A DNA stretch of 64,000 nt, taken from contig JAVBPS010000067.1 of assembly GCA_031549495.1 (NCBI GenBank), positions 1 through 64,000 on the forward strand. The letters run 5' to 3'. The DNA comes from JAVBOW01 sp031549495 (GTDB lineage: Bacteria > Bacteroidota > Bacteroidia > Bacteroidales > Rikenellaceae). Below the pieces are notes generated by a model that saw nothing but the letters and a program-made list of their open reading frames with translations, did no database searches and had not been told where the DNA came from. Below are positions 54,071 to 61,589 of the stretch, piece by piece; the stretch's first letter is position 1, and every line of letters begins with the position of its first letter. The position numbers and the translations under genes were made by a program.

Positions 54071-56035
54071 ATGAAATCGAAACGGTGTAATTGGCTCAAA
54101 AGTTTGCTGCAATGGGGTACCCTGGCAGCGATCGTCGGCTTTATCCTCTGGGGTGTCTTTGGTGGCGGCAAACCTGCCGACCCCGAAGCCTATTGTCCCT
54201 TCGGCGGCCTGCAGGCCACCGGAAGTTACCTGGTCAATACCTCGCTTACGTGCAGCATGTCCCTGGTGCAGATCATGATGGGCATCGTGCTGGCCGTGGG
54301 CGTGATCCTGTTCAGTAAGTTGTTCTGCGGTTACCTCTGCCCGCTGGGCACGGTGGAAGAGTACCTGGGCCGCGCGGGCAAGAAGGCCAAATGCCTCTAC
54401 ACGATCCCGCAGGGTAGCATCGCCGACAAAGCGCTGCGCATCCTCAAATACGTGCTGCTGTTCATCGTCTTCTACTATTCCGTCAAGTCGAGTGAACTGT
54501 TCTGCAAGAACTTCGACCCCTATTACGCCGCCGCTACCGGTTTCAAGGGCGAGATCACGGCCTGGATGGCCTGGTTGGCCATCGCGGTGATGATCCTGGG
54601 CGGGTTCTTCGTTAAAATGTTCTGGTGCAAGTATATCTGCCCGCTGGGTGCGATCAGCAACCTGTTCCGATTCACGCTGCTCTTCGCCGCCGTCGCGGTG
54701 CTGATCTGGGTGCTCGGGATCGCCGGCGTGGCTAACGGTTGGATCTGGGCTTTGGGCGTGGCTTGTATTGCCTCTTACATTTTCGAGATCACCTGCCTCA
54801 AAAAGAAGACCTGGTCGCTGCTGCGCATCGTGCGTGACGAGGCTACCTGTACCAATTGCGGCCTTTGCGCCAAGAAGTGCCCCTACGCCATCGACGTGGA
54901 CAAAACGAAGAAGGTCACCGACGTGGATTGTACCCTTTGCGGGGAGTGCGTCACCTGCTGCCCGGTGGATGCCCTCGCGGTGAGCAAGAAAAAATCGCTG
55001 CGCTGGGTTCCCGGCCTGCTGGTGATCGTGCTGTTCGTGCTGGCCATCATCATGGGCCGTACGTGGGAGCTGCCCACGATCGACATGAAGTGGGGCGAGT
55101 GGCAGAAGGTGGAGAACATGAAGACCTTCGAAATGGAAGGGCTGACCAGCGTGAAGTGCTTCGGCAGCTCGCGCGCCTTCGCCTCGAAAATGGAGAAGGT
55201 CCCGGGCGTCTACGGCGTGAAGACCTACGTCGGCCGTTTCGCCGTGGTGCTCTCCTATGACCCGGCCGTGACCGATACGCTCAAGATCCAGGAGTCGATC
55301 TTCACCCCGACCAAGATGAAATTCAAGAGCCCGAAGGCGGATAGCGATTCGCTGCGCATCGTCCAGTTGGGTGTCGACGGACTGTTCGACCGCATGGATA
55401 TGGTCTACCTGGGTAACATCCTGCGTAAATTCGACGGCGTCTACGGCTTCGAAGCCAACTTCGCCTGCCCGGTCGACGTGAAACTCTACACCGACCCGGC
55501 GATCACCCTGGATAAGGAGGTGCTGAAAGATTCGATCCAGGCCAAAGAGACGGCCATGATGGCCCACGGCGGCGCGGTGAAAACCATCCATATCCATTAC
55601 AAACTGGCTTCGTACATTCCCGATGCCGGGATGATGTCCGCGCGCGATTTCGTGAACCTGATGTTCGAAGAGAACCGCGCCCTGAGTGGCGAATTCAAGG
55701 ACAACACCGAGAAGTACGGCGACGACGCCGCTTACCCGAAGGCCGTTTACGAACTCGTCTACCCGGGCATTGAGAAACCGCTCATCAAGCGCTCGTTCCC
55801 CTACTTCAAGAGCTTCCTGTCGACCTCGGACGGCATCACGCGCATCGACGTCGAGTTGAACGACGCGCTGGTGCCCGTGCTGCGCATCACCTATGTGAAG
55901 AGCATGTGGGACGACAAGCGTATCTGGGACGAGATTTGCCAGGCCCCCGTCTGGAAGATCAAGTACAAGGACGGCAGCATCAAGGAGGAGGAGGCTAAAC
56001 TCACCTTCGACACGGAAGGCCACACGATCCAGTAA
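54071..56035 (+). CDS. membrane 4Fe-4S polyferredoxin with tandem HMA-like domains
   Basis: 654 residues. NapH/NosR-like membrane part (about 10-245) with five or so transmembrane segments and the paired cytosolic motifs FCGYLCPLG (85-93) and WCKYICPLG (185-193). Two 4Fe-4S clusters follow: CTNCGLCAKKCP (260-271) and CTLCGECVTCCP (287-298). After another membrane segment (about 312-330) come at least two ferredoxin-like HMA-type folds: 350-410 (EKVPGVYGVKTYV, LSYDPAVTDTLKI) and about 428-490 (LRKFDGVYGFEANF). The first keeps one Cys (SVKCFGSS) where metal-binding HMA domains have CxxC; the second has none. Likely moves electrons across or at the inner membrane; partner unknown. Confidence 0.88.
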   Translation: MKSKRCNWLKSLLQWGTLAAIVGFILWGVFGGGKPADPEAYCPFGGLQATGSYLVNTSLTCSMSLVQIMMGIVLAVGVILFSKLFCGYLCPLGTVEEYLGRAGKKAKCLYTIPQGSIADKALRILKYVLLFIVFYYSVKSSELFCKNFDPYYAAATGFKGEITAWMAWLAIAVMILGGFFVKMFWCKYICPLGAISNLFRFTLLFAAVAVLIWVLGIAGVANGWIWALGVACIASYIFEITCLKKKTWSLLRIVRDEATCTNCGLCAKKCPYAIDVDKTKKVTDVDCTLCGECVTCCPVDALAVSKKKSLRWVPGLLVIVLFVLAIIMGRTWELPTIDMKWGEWQKVENMKTFEMEGLTSVKCFGSSRAFASKMEKVPGVYGVKTYVGRFAVVLSYDPAVTDTLKIQESIFTPTKMKFKSPKADSDSLRIVQLGVDGLFDRMDMVYLGNILRKFDGVYGFEANFACPVDVKLYTDPAITLDKEVLKDSIQAKETAMMAHGGAVKTIHIHYKLASYIPDAGMMSARDFVNLMFEENRALSGEFKDNTEKYGDDAAYPKAVYELVYPGIEKPLIKRSFPYFKSFLSTSDGITRIDVELNDALVPVLRITYVKSMWDDKRIWDEICQAPVWKIKYKDGSIKEEEAKLTFDTEGHTIQ

Positions 56036-56044
56036 CCAGAATTT

Positions 56045-56142
56045 CGGTTTTGTCATTCTGGGCGAAGCGAAGAATCTTAGTCAGTATTGTTCTGAACACA
56101 GCCAGACCAGGATTCTTCGCTTCGCTCAGAATGACAAAACCG
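56045..56142. repeat. long palindromic intergenic repeat (GTCATTC type), copy 1
   Basis: 32-nt arms at 56045-56076 and 56111-56142, complementary except one G/T position, around a 34-nt loop. Core TGTCATTCTG.GCGAAGCGAAGAATC. Ends 4 bp before the S46 peptidase start and fills the gap after the polyferredoxin gene, so it may shape both transcript ends. Confidence 0.85.
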
Positions 56143-56146
56143 TAAA

Positions 56147-58327
56147 ATGAAGAACATGAAAAAATTTATCGTATTTTTTGCTTTGTGCCTGCCTTTCGTC
56201 GCTCTGGCCGACGAGGGCATGTGGCTGATCAACTCCTTCGGCAACGCCTACCCGCAGATGAAGAAGGAGGGGCTGAAGCTCACCCCCTCGCAGATTTACA
56301 GTGAAACCGGTCCTTCCGTGGCCGGCGCCATAGTGGCCGTGGACGGCGGTCACGGCACGGGCAGCATGGTCTCGGCCCAGGGGCTGATGATCACCAACCA
56401 CCACGTGGCTTACAGCGATATCCACGCCCTGAGCACCCCCGAGAAGAACTACCTCGAGGAGGGTTTCTGGGCCCTGGACCGCAAGGACGAAATTCCCATC
56501 AAGGGCAAAACGGTCACCTTCGTTCGCAAGGTGGTCGACGTGACGGCCGAGGGCAAAGCCCTTTACGACTCGCTCAAACAGGCCGGCCGCCTGGGTCCGT
56601 TCACCTCGCGCCGCATTTTCAGCATCATCCAGGACAGGCATGCCAAGGCGGAGAATACCCCTTACGACCTCTCCTGCTCGTCGTTCTTCCGGGGCGAGCT
56701 CTACCTGCTCTTCTACGAGGAGACTTACAAGGACGTCCGCCTGGTGGGTGCGCCCCCGGTGAGCATGGGCGCCTTCGGCGGGGAGACCGATAACTGGGGC
56801 TGGCCGCAGCACAAATGCGATTTCGCCCTCTACCGCGTCTATGCCGGTAAGGACGGCCGTCCGGCGGAATATTCCCCGGACAACGCGCCGATGAAACCGG
56901 TGAAATACCTCAATATCGCCACTTCGGGCGTCCACGACGGGGAGTACGCGATGATCATCGGTTTCCCGGGCCGCACGAGCCGGTACAGCTCCTCGTTCGC
57001 GGTGGAGCAGAAGGAGACGATCATCAACCCGATCGCCGTCAAGTCGCGCCGCGACATGCTCAACGTGATGCTGGCCCACATGGAGGCCGATCCGAAGGTG
57101 CGCCTGCTCTATGCGGATAAATATTTCGGTATCAGCAACTACACCGACTACGCCAAATGGGAGAATATCTGCCTGCGCCGTTACGACGTGGTGGGGATAA
57201 AGGCCCGCGAGGAAGCGGCGATGCAGCAGTGGATCGACTCCTCGCCCCAGCGGAAGCAGGACTACGGGACGATGTTGCCCGACCTGAAAAAAGGCTACGC
57301 CGCGATGGCCGACGCCAACCGCGAACGCACCTACTTCCAGGAGGACTGGTTCCGCGCGGGCGAGATATCCGCCACGGCAGGTCGCCTTGCGTCCGTGGCT
57401 GCGAACATGGAGCGTAAAAATGTAAAGACCGTGGTGTGGGGTGACGAGTCCATGTCGAACCTCATTATGAACATCCCGCGCCTTTACACCAAAGGCGATG
57501 TGGCTACCGAGCGCGACTGTTTCCTCAAGCTGGCCCCGCGTTTCGTGGCCAACGTCCCGGCCTCGATGCGCGGCAAGGGGATGAACGACATGCTGGCCCG
57601 TTTCGACGGCGATGCCGAGGCCATGTTCGCCTGGGCGGTGGATAACTCGATCATCCGAAGCGAGAAAACGCTCAAGGAATTCTTCAGCACCCCCCGCACC
57701 CGCGAGGAGATCCTCGCCGACCCGATGGCGACCCTGGCGGTTTCCGTCTCTTCCTCCACATTCGTCGGCAAGATCAACCAGGTGGAGAAAAGCCTGGGCT
57801 ACGATCCGGACAGCCTGGAAACGGTCTACGGCCGCGTCCTCTATTTCATGCGCAAGGACAAGGGTATTCCCCAGTATCCCGACGCCAACGGCACGATCCG
57901 CATGACCTACGGTACCGTAGGCCCGCTCTCGGCGCTGGACGCCATCCATTACGATTCGCGCTCGACCATCGCCGGGTACATGCAGAAATACGATCCGGAC
58001 AATTACGAGTTCCGTGTGGACGACAAGTTGCAGGGCCTGATCAAGGCCGGCGATTGGGGCCGCTGGGGCGAGAAAGGCGTGCTTTACGCCAACTTCCTGA
58101 CCAATAACGATATCACCGGGGGCAACTCCGGCAGCCCGGTGCTCAACGCCAACGGCGACATCATCGGCCTGGCCTTCGACGGCAACCGCGAGTCGATGTC
58201 GGGCGGGCTCTACTTCCATCCCGAATATTTCAAGACGGTGAACGTCGATATCCGCTTCGTGCTCTGGACGATGGATAAATATGCCGGTGCGGGCAAATTG
58301 ATCGATGAGATGACGCTGGTTAAGTAG
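56147..58327 (+). CDS. S46 dipeptidyl-peptidase, DPP7 type
   Basis: Serine exopeptidase of the periplasm that releases dipeptides from oligopeptide N-termini, supporting amino-acid use. 726 residues with a signal peptide to about 21 (VALA). Catalytic His in MITNHHVAYSD (H86) and Ser in TGGNSGSPV (S661). The residue 18 after the Ser, which decides specificity in Porphyromonas DPP7 (Gly673) and DPP11 (Arg673), is Gly here (AFDGNRES), indicating DPP7-like preference for hydrophobic P1 rather than acidic residues. ATG 56147 chosen; 56156 also in frame. Terminated by the hairpin at 58342. Confidence 0.95.
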   Translation: MKNMKKFIVFFALCLPFVALADEGMWLINSFGNAYPQMKKEGLKLTPSQIYSETGPSVAGAIVAVDGGHGTGSMVSAQGLMITNHHVAYSDIHALSTPEKNYLEEGFWALDRKDEIPIKGKTVTFVRKVVDVTAEGKALYDSLKQAGRLGPFTSRRIFSIIQDRHAKAENTPYDLSCSSFFRGELYLLFYEETYKDVRLVGAPPVSMGAFGGETDNWGWPQHKCDFALYRVYAGKDGRPAEYSPDNAPMKPVKYLNIATSGVHDGEYAMIIGFPGRTSRYSSSFAVEQKETIINPIAVKSRRDMLNVMLAHMEADPKVRLLYADKYFGISNYTDYAKWENICLRRYDVVGIKAREEAAMQQWIDSSPQRKQDYGTMLPDLKKGYAAMADANRERTYFQEDWFRAGEISATAGRLASVAANMERKNVKTVVWGDESMSNLIMNIPRLYTKGDVATERDCFLKLAPRFVANVPASMRGKGMNDMLARFDGDAEAMFAWAVDNSIIRSEKTLKEFFSTPRTREEILADPMATLAVSVSSSTFVGKINQVEKSLGYDPDSLETVYGRVLYFMRKDKGIPQYPDANGTIRMTYGTVGPLSALDAIHYDSRSTIAGYMQKYDPDNYEFRVDDKLQGLIKAGDWGRWGEKGVLYANFLTNNDITGGNSGSPVLNANGDIIGLAFDGNRESMSGGLYFHPEYFKTVNVDIRFVLWTMDKYAGAGKLIDEMTLVK

Positions 58328-58341
58328 CGGTTATAAATGTA

Positions 58342-58383
58342 AAAATGGAACGGGTGCCCTGCCAAGGGCACCCGTTCCATTTT
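58342..58383. terminator. strong bidirectional terminator after the S46 peptidase
   Basis: Perfect 18-bp arms at 58342-58359 and 58366-58383 (AAAATGGAACGGGTGCCC and its complement) with a 6-nt loop and flanking A and T runs. Confidence 0.9.
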
Positions 58384-58404
58384 AGTAATGCCCGTTTTCA
58401 GCTC

Positions 58405-58481
58405 TGTTTGTCATTCTGAACGGAGTGAAGAATCTCAGACAGCCTTTTTGAGATTCTTCACTCCGTTCAGAATGACAAACA
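58405..58481. repeat. long palindromic intergenic repeat (GTCATTC type), copy 2
   Basis: Perfect 33-bp arms at 58405-58437 and 58449-58481 around an 11-nt loop. Core TGTCATTCTGAACGGAGTGA.GAATCT is the same family as the repeat at 56045, with the middle GC block changed on both arms together. Follows the terminator and precedes mgsA. Confidence 0.88.
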
Positions 58482-58550
58482 CCTGTCGGGATTTAAGTCC
58501 CCCGCACATTAAATGTTCGTTAAGGAATTTTTAAAATCCCCGCCGCGTCG

Positions 58551-58558
58551 TATCTTTG
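58551..58558 (+). promoter_or_regulatory. -7 box of methylglyoxal synthase gene
   Basis: TATCTTTG fits TAnnTTTG, 17 bp before the chosen ATG at 58576. It lies inside the longer reading frame from 58513, which argues for the later start. Confidence 0.6.
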
Positions 58559-58575
58559 CGCCGAGAATTTATAGG

Positions 58576-59052
58576 ATGAAAATGACAAAGAAGATGAAAA
58601 TCGCGCTCGTAGCGCACGACCACATGAAACGCGACCTGGCCGAATGGGTCGACTGGAACTGGGAGATTTTGCTGAAACACCACCTGATCTGCACCGGCAC
58701 GACCGGAAAAATGGTAGCCAACACGCTCATCGACCGCCGCGGCAACAACAACGGCGGCAGTTTCGATATCACCCTTTTGAAGTCGGGCCCGCTGGGCGGC
58801 GACCAACAGTTGGGCGCGCTGATCGCCGAAGGGGAGATCGACGCGCTGATCTTTTTCTGGGACCCGATGCAGCCCCAGCCCCACGACGTGGATGTGAAGG
58901 CGCTGATGCGCCTGGCCACGCTCTATAATGTCCCGGCGGCGTTCAACCGCAGCACGGCCGACTTTTTGATCTCCTCTCCGCTGTTCGGCGGAGAATACAT
59001 TCCCGTGGTGAAAGACTACCGCGGTTATGTTGAACGTACATTGGAAGAATAA
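58576..59052 (+). CDS. mgsA: methylglyoxal synthase
   Basis: Converts dihydroxyacetone phosphate to methylglyoxal and phosphate, a cytosolic overflow bypass of lower glycolysis. 158 residues. Family marks: KIALVAHDHMKRDL, phosphate-binding TGTTGKMV, SGPLGGDQQLGALIAEG with the catalytic Asp (about D75), FFWDPMQPQPHDVDVKAL, and NVPAAFNRSTADFLISSP. The in-frame ATG at 58513 would add 21 basic residues and place the -7 box inside the gene, so 58576 is preferred; 58582 is possible. Stands alone between a repeat and tRNA-Pro. Confidence 0.96.
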   Translation: MKMTKKMKIALVAHDHMKRDLAEWVDWNWEILLKHHLICTGTTGKMVANTLIDRRGNNNGGSFDITLLKSGPLGGDQQLGALIAEGEIDALIFFWDPMQPQPHDVDVKALMRLATLYNVPAAFNRSTADFLISSPLFGGEYIPVVKDYRGYVERTLEE

Positions 59053-59075
59053 GAAACCCGGCGTAAAAGATTTTA

Positions 59076-59106
59076 TTTGCGCCGAAAGAAAAAATAATTA
59101 CCTTTG
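59076..59106 (+). promoter_or_regulatory. promoter of tRNA-Pro
   Basis: TTTG (59076-59079), 19-bp spacer, TACCTTTG (59099-59106), 18 bp before the tRNA: exact Bacteroidota consensus and spacing. Confidence 0.78.
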
Positions 59107-59124
59107 CACCACGATTTTTGTCGG

Positions 59125-59199
59125 CGGGGTGTAGCGCAGTCCGGTTAGCGCGCCAGCTTCGGGAGTTGGAGGCCCCGAGTTCGAATCTCGGCACCCCGA
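59125..59199 (+). tRNA. tRNA-Pro (anticodon CGG)
   Basis: 75-nt cloverleaf: acceptor CGGGGTG/CACCCCG, D-arm GCGC..GCGC, anticodon stem CCAGC/GTTGG with loop TTCGGGA (anticodon CGG, reads CCG), T-arm CCGAGTTCGAATCTCGG, discriminator A. CCA is not encoded. Confidence 0.93.
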
Positions 59200-59208
59200 C
59201 AGAAATTT

Positions 59209-59243
59209 AAGCCCGTTCCATACGAAGGAACGGGCTTTTCGTT
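59209..59243 (+). terminator. terminator after tRNA-Pro
   Basis: AAGCCCGTTCC / GGAACGGGCTT arms with a 7-nt loop and a following T-rich tract, 10 bp beyond the tRNA. Confidence 0.85.
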
Positions 59244-59295
59244 TCTATTTTCCGCCTCTCCGCTATGATCGGGCGTGAGGGGTCATAAATTTTAT

Positions 59296-59303
59296 TACTT
59301 TTG
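59296..59303 (+). promoter_or_regulatory. -7 box of the C26-M19 fusion gene
   Basis: TACTTTTG fits TAnnTTTG, 25 bp before the ATG at 59329. No clear -33 element. Confidence 0.4.
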
Positions 59304-59328
59304 TTTTCAGTGAAAAAAGAAATTTCCC

Positions 59329-61095
59329 ATGAAGGACGGGATCATTGATTTCGCCACCGCCACTACGGGCTCGCTGCCGCGTAGCGCCCGCGCGGGGCAA
59401 CCCGTGATCGGCCTTTCGGTCAACGTGGACGGGGGGACCTCGCGGCTGCATGAGGCTTATATCCGCTCGGTGGCCGCGGCGGGCGGCATTACGGTGCTGA
59501 TCCCCGCTACGGAGGACGCGGACACGCTGCGCGAGATCGTCGGGCGGATCGACGGATTGGTGCTTACGGGCGGGTCGGACATCGACGGCCGCTATTTCGG
59601 CGAACAGACCCTTGAGGGGCTTACGGATGTGAATCCCTTGCGCGATACCTATGATTTTTTGCTGCTGCGCCTGGCCGCCGATCACCAGTTGCCTGTTTTG
59701 GGCATCTGCCGCGGGATGCAGGTGATCAACGTCGCCTTCGGGGGCGGGCTTTGCCAGGACATTCCCTCGCAATTCCCAGGCGAGCCGCTGAACCACAGCA
59801 TCCTTACCGATAAAGAAAAACCGGTGCACACCGTCCGCATTGCGCAGGGCTCGCGCCTCGCGGCCATCTTCGGCTGCGAAGAGATCGGCGTCAATTCGCG
59901 CCATCACCAGGCCGTGCAGGGTATCGCCCCCGACTTCACGGTATCGGCCATCGCCCCGGACGGCGTGGTGGAAGCCATCGAGGGCTACCCCCTGCGCCGC
60001 ATTCTGGGCGTGCAATGGCATCCCGAGAATATGGCGGCCGATGGAGCCGACGAGGGGATGCAGGCGTTATTCCGCTTCATCGTCGGGGAGGCCGCGCTGT
60101 TCGCCCGCGCCAAACATATCCATGCCCGCCACCTGACCGTCGATTCCCATTGCGACACCCCGATGCTCTTCGCCGAAAACGAGGTGAACATCGGCCGCCG
60201 CGACCCTGTGGCGAAAGTCGACCTGGTCAAGATGGGGGAAGGGGGGCTGGACGCCGTTTTCGTGGTGGCCTACCTGCCGCAAGGCCCGCGGCAGGATTTT
60301 GGGATCTGGTACGCGCCCCATCACGCCCGCGAACTGTTAGAAGCGATGCAGGCGCAGATCGGATCCAACGCCGATTATGTAGGCCAGGCCCGCACCTTCG
60401 CCGAGGCCGACGCCCTCAAAGCCGGGGGCAAAAGGGTGATCTTTTTAGCCATCGAGAACGGCTATGCCATTGGCTCCGACCTGGCGAACCTCGACCGTTT
60501 CCGCCGCATGGGCGTGACCTATATGACCCTGTGCCACAACGGCGCCAACGACCTGTGCGACTCCTGCTCGGGCGAGCCGGAGCACGGCGGCCTGAGCCCG
60601 CTGGGTCGCGAGGTGGTGGCGCGGATGAACCGCCTGGGCATGGCGATCGACCTCTCGCACGCCGCCGACACGACCGTGCGGGATGTGTTGGAGGCGAGCG
60701 CCGCCCCGGTGATCGCCTCGCACTCCTCGGCCCGCGCCCTGTGTGACCACCCGCGCAACCTGACGGACGACCACATCCGCGCCATTGCTGCCAAAGGGGG
60801 CGTGGTGCAGGTCTGTTTATACGGCGGATTCCTGGCCCGCGGCCGCGAAGCCACCCTGCTGGATGCCGTTGACCACATCGACCACATTATTAAAGTGGGC
60901 GGCATCGCCTGCGCCGGCATCGGCTCCGACTTCGACGGCGGGGGCGGCATCCCGGGCTGCCAGACCGCCAACGAACTGATCAACATCACGGTGGAACTAT
61001 TGTGCCGCGGCTACACCGAGGAACAGATCGCCGCCATCTGGGGAGGCAACCTGCGCCGCACGATCGATCGGATCCAAAGCCTGGCGACCGAATAG
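59329..61095 (+). CDS. fusion of C26 gamma-glutamyl hydrolase and M19 dipeptidase
   Basis: 588 residues, no signal peptide, so cytosolic. Residues about 22-255 are a class I glutamine-amidotransferase-like peptidase (PuuD/C26): nucleophile C127 in GICRGMQV, H231 and E233 in VQWHPEN. Residues about 265-588 are a renal-dipeptidase-type M19 zinc enzyme: H274-x-D276 (SHCDT), bridging Glu in AIENGYAIG (E376), His in IDLSHAAD (H444) and ASHSSARA (H465), and GSDFDGGGG (Asp at 534/536). Each half has its full family length and catalytic set. Together they could remove gamma-glutamyl groups and then split the remaining dipeptide, as in glutathione breakdown. This pairing is an inference. Confidence 0.92.
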   Translation: MKDGIIDFATATTGSLPRSARAGQPVIGLSVNVDGGTSRLHEAYIRSVAAAGGITVLIPATEDADTLREIVGRIDGLVLTGGSDIDGRYFGEQTLEGLTDVNPLRDTYDFLLLRLAADHQLPVLGICRGMQVINVAFGGGLCQDIPSQFPGEPLNHSILTDKEKPVHTVRIAQGSRLAAIFGCEEIGVNSRHHQAVQGIAPDFTVSAIAPDGVVEAIEGYPLRRILGVQWHPENMAADGADEGMQALFRFIVGEAALFARAKHIHARHLTVDSHCDTPMLFAENEVNIGRRDPVAKVDLVKMGEGGLDAVFVVAYLPQGPRQDFGIWYAPHHARELLEAMQAQIGSNADYVGQARTFAEADALKAGGKRVIFLAIENGYAIGSDLANLDRFRRMGVTYMTLCHNGANDLCDSCSGEPEHGGLSPLGREVVARMNRLGMAIDLSHAADTTVRDVLEASAAPVIASHSSARALCDHPRNLTDDHIRAIAAKGGVVQVCLYGGFLARGREATLLDAVDHIDHIIKVGGIACAGIGSDFDGGGGIPGCQTANELINITVELLCRGYTEEQIAAIWGGNLRRTIDRIQSLATE

Positions 61096-61589
61096 TCTGT
61101 CTGAGATGTCTCGACTAACGCTCGACATGACGAGCAGAGAGCGTCGGTAGCCGAAGGCGGGGGGTGCGAGGGGATGAGCAGCGGCCAAAGTGCGAAGGAA
61201 TGTGCGATGGCCCGGAGCGGACGCCAACGAGGGATGGCCCGACGCCATAAAGCGGGAGGCTTTTTGTTGCCGAACAAAGAAACGTTCGGCTTCCTCCTCC
61301 TTGTTCGGCATAGTCCAAACAAAAAGACGTTTGGCCTCTGCTCTCACTGCGAGCGTCGGTTGGGCCCCGCCAGAGTTTTCGGGAGACAAAGGGCGGAAAC
61401 TGGAATGGGTGGCCGGAGCAGAGCGGAGGCGTGCGATGTGGCCTGTGCGCAATGGAATTTCCGGCCGACTCTCACGAAAATCCGTAAGCGGGTAAGCCGT
61501 GAGCGCGGCGCCTGAGTTTTTGCTTACTTTTGGGTCCAAGCCAAAAGTAAGTCGGCCTCAGCCGAAAAAGAGTGACAGAACACGATAAT
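61096..61589. repeat. non-coding GC-rich repeat-like region with several hairpins
   Basis: 494 bp without a credible gene; short frames exist in several phases on both strands with no family features. Visible structure: an imperfect inverted repeat near 61108-61134 (GATGTCTCGACT...CTCGACATGAC); hairpin GCCGAAC (61269-61275)/GTTCGGC (61284-61290), followed by another GTTCGGC (61303-61309); a sister hairpin CCAAAC (61315-61320)/GTTTGG (61329-61334); and perfect CTTACTTTTGG (61523-61533)/CCAAAAGTAAG (61541-61551) just before the next gene. It looks like a dispersed Bacteroidota intergenic repeat. Confidence 0.55.

Noticed and set aside
54011..56056. Minus-strand open frame of 681 codons rich in His, Asp and Gln
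   Set aside because: Mirror image of the polyferredoxin gene; no recognisable motif.
56126..58219. Minus-strand open frame of 697 codons
   Set aside because: Antisense to the S46 peptidase, whose catalytic residues are intact.
61174..61515. Overlapping small frames of 80-113 codons on both strands
   Set aside because: Several frames are open at once, composition is low-complexity and hairpins run through them. Treated as repeat DNA.
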